Source of the DNA: a virus
IMG/VR virus record: IMGVR_UViG_3300009430_000004
Coordinates: 124,001 to 188,000 of that record
Length of the DNA: 64,000 nucleotides
Direction: 5' to 3' (one strand)
Numbering within the stretch: position 1 is the stretch's first letter; each line of letters opens with the position of its first letter. The notes beneath the pieces are model-generated. The model was given only the letters and a program-made list of their open reading frames with translations, ran no database searches and had not been told where the DNA came from. The translations under genes and the position numbers were made by a program. Positions 61,463-64,000 of the stretch are shown piece by piece.

Positions 61463-62182
61463 ATGGCTATAACAAAACAAACTAGAAAACAAATGGAAGC
61501 CTTAATATATTCCGTTTTCGATGCTCTCGACCCTTCCAAAACAAATAGTAATAAATACAAGGATTTCTTCGGGGAAATGTCGGATTCACAGTTCGATTCA
61601 TTTTTTAGAAATTTCTTTAAGGATGAAAATCAGTATTTAACTCTTGATGTTGTGGATTATGAGAGAGATTTTAAGATTGAAAATGTTGAGCAAGCAGCTA
61701 AGATACTTGGGGTTCCATTATTTGAGAAAGTAGTTATGCCATTTGTTAATAAAAATACAGATAAACCAGTCATTACTAAATATGAAGTACCTGTGGGATA
61801 TGTGCATGTTAAGAGGGTTCAGCAGATGCTCAGTAAGAAGAACACTACTTCTACTGAAATAGCTTCCCGTTCAGCATTAACAGGACAGGTTGTTGGAAAG
61901 GATAAGAATGCAAGAGACTCTGATGCTGAAAACTTCGCATTAGTTACGCTTAATGCTAATGAGACATTAAGAGAGTTTATGGGTCCAAGAGCTGACGACT
62001 TAGTAATGAAGAATGAAATGTACGCTTCAATAGCACAAAAGGGATATGTTTCCCTAGACCAATTAACTAACCATGTTGAAAATAAGACTACTTTAAATGC
62101 CCTCGATGTACATCTAATAGGTATGGGTATTAAGTCAGACCTTGTTACTCAAGGATTATTGGTTAAGAAATCACTAAAATAA
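61463..62182 (+). CDS. rpoB: RNA polymerase beta subunit, C-terminal fragment
   Basis: 239 residues. The segment VPVGYVHVKRVQQMLSKK, then SRSALTGQVVGKDKNAR, DAENFALVTLNANETLREFMGPRADD and KNEMYASI follows the order and spacing of the beta C-terminal region: [51 protein letters not shown], KSDD and KMYKNI in E. coli. The Gly-rich [13 protein letters not shown] core is reduced to QVVGKDKNARDS, as happens in divergent phage enzymes. It fits the split beta gene of phiKZ/AR9-type RNA polymerases. A late promoter match lies 30 nt upstream, so it may belong to the virion-packaged enzyme. The terminator behind it works in both directions. Confidence 0.82.
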   Translation: MAITKQTRKQMEALIYSVFDALDPSKTNSNKYKDFFGEMSDSQFDSFFRNFFKDENQYLTLDVVDYERDFKIENVEQAAKILGVPLFEKVVMPFVNKNTDKPVITKYEVPVGYVHVKRVQQMLSKKNTTSTEIASRSALTGQVVGKDKNARDSDAENFALVTLNANETLREFMGPRADDLVMKNEMYASIAQKGYVSLDQLTNHVENKTTLNALDVHLIGMGIKSDLVTQGLLVKKSLK

Positions 62183-62186
62183 AAAA

Positions 62187-62226
62187 AATAAGGTATGGAG
62201 AAATCCATACCTTATTTTTATTTTTT
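62187..62226. terminator. Terminator between convergent genes
   Basis: AATAAGGTATGGA/TCCATACCTTATT with T or A runs on both sides. Confidence 0.9.
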
Positions 62227-62545
62227 AATATGTTACTATATACTCATCATCTTCCCCATCGAATACACGTTTTGCTTCCATAACGGATTTGTATAAATCG
62301 AATAGAGTAATCGGATGAAAAGTATTAAGATACTCAATAAAAGTTCTTCCATCATTAACTATAGCCAAGGATTTATCACGATCAAATGTAATCGTAACCT
62401 TTTGAGTATTATCAAATTCATTGACAAATATAAACTTTGGAAAAACGTTATTAACGTTTACAAACCTAGTAGTTTGACAAACCTCATGATTTATTGATGT
62501 TCTAACCTTGTTGTACATTGACTGATAATCTTTTAATTCAAACAT
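62225..62545 (-). CDS. Hypothetical early-type protein
   Basis: 106 residues from the ATG at 62545 (MFELKDYQSM) with AGGAGGG at 8 nt; a GTG at 62554 overlaps that site. Acidic C terminus (DGEDDEYIVTY). No known family. It lies 19 nt after the gene at 62565-63152 and is likely in one operon with it. It converges on the beta-subunit gene and shares its terminator. Confidence 0.6.
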   Translation of the reverse strand: MFELKDYQSMYNKVRTSINHEVCQTTRFVNVNNVFPKFIFVNEFDNTQKVTITFDRDKSLAIVNDGRTFIEYLNTFHPITLFDLYKSVMEAKRVFDGEDDEYIVTY

Positions 62546-62564
62546 TTCTTTCACCCTCCTTATA

Positions 62565-63152
62565 TTAACCGTAAACTATAATGCCTTTTTTGGTACTGAT
62601 ACATCCAGTTAACCAACCAAAGGAATCTTGTTCACCTGCAAATACTCTATAACCTGCTCCTTCGACCTTCTTAATATTGGTCCAATTACATCTTCCATTA
62701 CTGGATATCAATGCACCGCAAGCTAACCCATCTATAATACGAGCAGCATCATCCTCATTATCACTATTCATGTCAATATATAATCGACCTTCATAGTCAT
62801 ATGACTTAACTTCAGATTCACCAGATTCAACTTTCTTGAGCATGTCAAGAAGTTCTGTCAAGTAATCCTTAGTTTCTGGATGTATCTTCTCTTCAAGAGG
62901 TGAAGGGTAATTATCAAAATGTCTCCAACCGAGACTGAGTAAGTATTCAAAAGCTTCAGCATTTCTATTACTGCTGAAATCTGAAACAGTCATTGAGATT
63001 TTGCTATAATCTGTTCTAACATTGAAAGTCTTAGCTTCCTCATCCTTTTGTCCGAGTTCTTTCCTTGTTAGGTTAACTCCATCAAAAGATACAATCTCAA
63101 GAATGCTACCCATATAGGTTTTAATAAAAACTGGTTTTTCTAATCTTATCAT
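62565..63152 (-). CDS. Hypothetical early-type protein
   Basis: 195 residues (MIRLEKPVFIKTYMG...), with an acidic middle. The Gly/Ala-rich C-terminal part (DGLACGALISSNGRCNWTNIKKVEGAGYRVF) looks beta-rich. GGGAGG precedes the ATG. It is the first gene after the full two-part early promoter at 63246-63279. No family is recognised. Confidence 0.6.
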   Translation of the reverse strand: MIRLEKPVFIKTYMGSILEIVSFDGVNLTRKELGQKDEEAKTFNVRTDYSKISMTVSDFSSNRNAEAFEYLLSLGWRHFDNYPSPLEEKIHPETKDYLTELLDMLKKVESGESEVKSYDYEGRLYIDMNSDNEDDAARIIDGLACGALISSNGRCNWTNIKKVEGAGYRVFAGEQDSFGWLTGCISTKKGIIVYG

Positions 63153-63245
63153 GATTTAATTCCTCCCACAGAATCAAAATATTTTTCACTAGCATCTATA
63201 TTTACTAGCGGAACATACAAATATATTATCTACGTATGTACACAA

Positions 63246-63279
63246 TAATAATATATATTCATCATGTTTTAATTTACGA
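63246..63279 (-). promoter_or_regulatory. Two-part early promoter
   Basis: Minus strand: TCGTAAAT then TATATATTATTA at the standard spacing; drives 63152 and 62545. The leader of about 95 nt holds no ORF with a ribosome binding site. Confidence 0.65.
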
Positions 63280-63294
63280 TTTTAATATTATAGG

Positions 63295-63306
63295 AACATA
63301 GAAATA
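63295..63306 (+). promoter_or_regulatory. Late promoter match AACA-N6-TA
   Basis: AACATAGAAATA, 28 nt before the ATG at 63334. Confidence 0.6.
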
Positions 63307-63333
63307 ATCGAAAATAATTGTGAGGTGATTATA

Positions 63334-63501
63334 ATGAGTGACAAAGGAGAATTGCACATTGTAACAGAAGTTGGGACATTTGGCGATTTAAATATAACCG
63401 ACCCAACAAAGAAAAAGGTGGCTAAAAAGGACGAAGATATGGATGCCCTTATAAGAGAAGCTCACCAGGAAAACATAAAAAATCTTGGACAGAAAAAGTA
63501 A
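63334..63501 (+). CDS. Small charged protein
   Basis: 55 residues from the ATG at 63334 (GTGAGGTGAT upstream): MSDKGELHIVTEVGTFGDLN..., Lys/Asp-rich. A late promoter match at 63295-63306 ends 28 nt before the ATG, the usual distance. A hairpin terminator follows. Function unknown. Confidence 0.6.
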   Translation: MSDKGELHIVTEVGTFGDLNITDPTKKKVAKKDEDMDALIREAHQENIKNLGQKK

Positions 63502-63503
63502 TT

Positions 63504-63536
63504 GGTATGGGAGTTAGTCTCCCATGCCTAATTTTT
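63504..63536 (+). terminator. Intrinsic terminator
   Basis: GGTATGGGAG/CTCCCATGCC (one G-T pair) then TAATTTTT. Confidence 0.8.
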
Positions 63537-63555
63537 ATCGTAAGGAGATGGTTAT

Positions 63556-63702
63556 ATGGAAATTCAAACAATTGGTAATGATGAGGTAAAAATAGAGCCT
63601 CTACCAATAGAAGTGATAGAACCAATCGAACCACCAGTAATTGATTGTTCTGCTGTATTTTCAGCATTAGGGGTTCCCCCTCATTTACTAGGGGTTAAAT
63701 AG
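63556..63702 (+). CDS. Small Pro/Glu/Ile-rich protein
   Basis: 48 residues from the ATG at 63556 with TAAGGAGATGG upstream. The central part repeats IEPLPIEVIEPIEPP. The end, CSAVFSALGVPPHLLGVK, is hydrophobic. No promoter of its own is seen after the terminator at 63504-63536, so expression may rely on read-through. Function unknown. Confidence 0.5.
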   Translation: MEIQTIGNDEVKIEPLPIEVIEPIEPPVIDCSAVFSALGVPPHLLGVK

Positions 63703-63723
63703 AAAGTTAATAGTTAAAATAAA

Positions 63724-63733
63724 TATATATTAT
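63724..63733 (+). promoter_or_regulatory. Early-type element TATATATTAT (tubulin-like gene)
   Basis: TATATATTAT, 50 nt before the ATG at 63784. Confidence 0.5.
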
Positions 63734-63783
63734 CTTTCTGTAATCAAACATAAATAATCTAAATATAAAGGAGATGTATATCA

Positions 63784-64000
63784 ATGTTAAAAGTTTGCGT
63801 AATCGGTATAGGTAATGCTGGAAACCAAATAGCTGAGTTGGCTAAAAAGGAAAGAAACATTCCTGGGATTGCACTCAATTCAAGCGAGAAAGATATATCA
63901 ACACTATGTCACGTAGATAAGTTTATCGTAGGTGACGAAAAGGGTGCTGGTAAAGATCGTAATATCGCCAAAGAGTTTATGAGACAGAATATTCAAACAC
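63784..64000 (+). CDS. Tubulin/FtsZ-like GTPase, N-terminal part (runs off the window)
   Basis: 72 codons are visible before the window ends. MLKVCVIGIGNAGNQIAELAKKE followed by GIALNSSEKD is the first strand, nucleotide-binding turn and second strand of the tubulin/FtsZ fold (bacterial FtsZ: KVIGVGGGGNNAV...FIAINTD). VGDEKGAGKDRNIAKEF matches the next FtsZ loop. The GTP signature GGGTG would lie beyond the window. Phage tubulins such as PhuZ form the spindle that centres the phage nucleus in phiKZ-type phages; that role is inferred here. AAAGGAGATG precedes the ATG and a TATATATTATC element lies at 63724. Confidence 0.75.
   Translation, partial: MLKVCVIGIGNAGNQIAELAKKERNIPGIALNSSEKDISTLCHVDKFIVGDEKGAGKDRNIAKEFMRQNIQT

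Noticed and set aside
1-64000. CRISPR array, insertion sequence, integrase or attachment site
   Set aside because: No regularly spaced direct repeats, transposase or recombinase motifs seen; the only long repeats are protein-level fibre repeats.

Overview
The window reads as part of the genome of a large (jumbo-class) tailed phage infecting a low-GC Gram-positive host. Strong AGGAGG-type ribosome binding sites, U-tailed hairpin terminators, two Amidase_3 endolysins and an XkdX-like tail gene point to a Firmicute. The DNA is AT-rich and densely packed, with genes in co-directional blocks on both strands and no gap over about 250 bases. Pieces of a phage multisubunit RNA polymerase, a tubulin/FtsZ-like GTPase, a complete type IIA topoisomerase and two phage-specific promoter classes place it near the PBS1/AR9 and phiKZ type of jumbo phage. 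It is not AR9 itself as far as I can judge: the base composition looks less extreme and a polyphosphate kinase is present.

Layout. 1-13.2 kb (+): two likely virion proteins, then the C-terminal part of RNA polymerase beta' followed by the N-terminal part of beta' as a separate gene (inverted order), small unknown genes, two more likely virion genes, a full-length polyphosphate kinase and a zinc-ribbon protein. 13.2-41.3 kb (-): the late structural block, with a holin-like protein, a two-TM membrane protein, tail and XkdX-like proteins, six long tail-fibre genes (651-1261 aa) that include a duplicated two-gene module, and two tandem amidases with different wall-binding domains. 41.4-56.5 kb (mostly +): replication and recombination, with a Cas4/RecB-like nuclease, SbcD-like nuclease, DnaB-like helicase, RecD/Dda-like helicase and both topoisomerase subunits. 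A minus-strand patch at 45.5-47.7 kb includes a gp53-like baseplate protein. 56.5-64 kb: a late metalloprotease/structural divergent pair, a run of small minus-strand early-type units, the C-terminal part of RNA polymerase beta, and the start of a tubulin/FtsZ-like gene that runs off the window.

Regulation is the most striking feature. (i) A motif AACA-N6-TA (rarely AACT, TACA or TG variants) lies mostly 24-39 nt upstream of the start codons of virion, lysis, tail-fibre and RNA polymerase genes on both strands. It matches the late-promoter consensus AACA(N6)TW that I recall for the AR9 non-virion RNA polymerase. (ii) A second motif, CGTA followed exactly 21 nt later by TATATATTATWA, precedes small minus-strand genes and one plus-strand gene. 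A one-part TATATATTAT form precedes further plus-strand genes. Two minus-strand copies of the two-part motif drive short, structured, gene-free transcripts that end in hairpins: these are candidate small RNAs.

All calls come from reading the sequence and proteins by eye; no database search was run.
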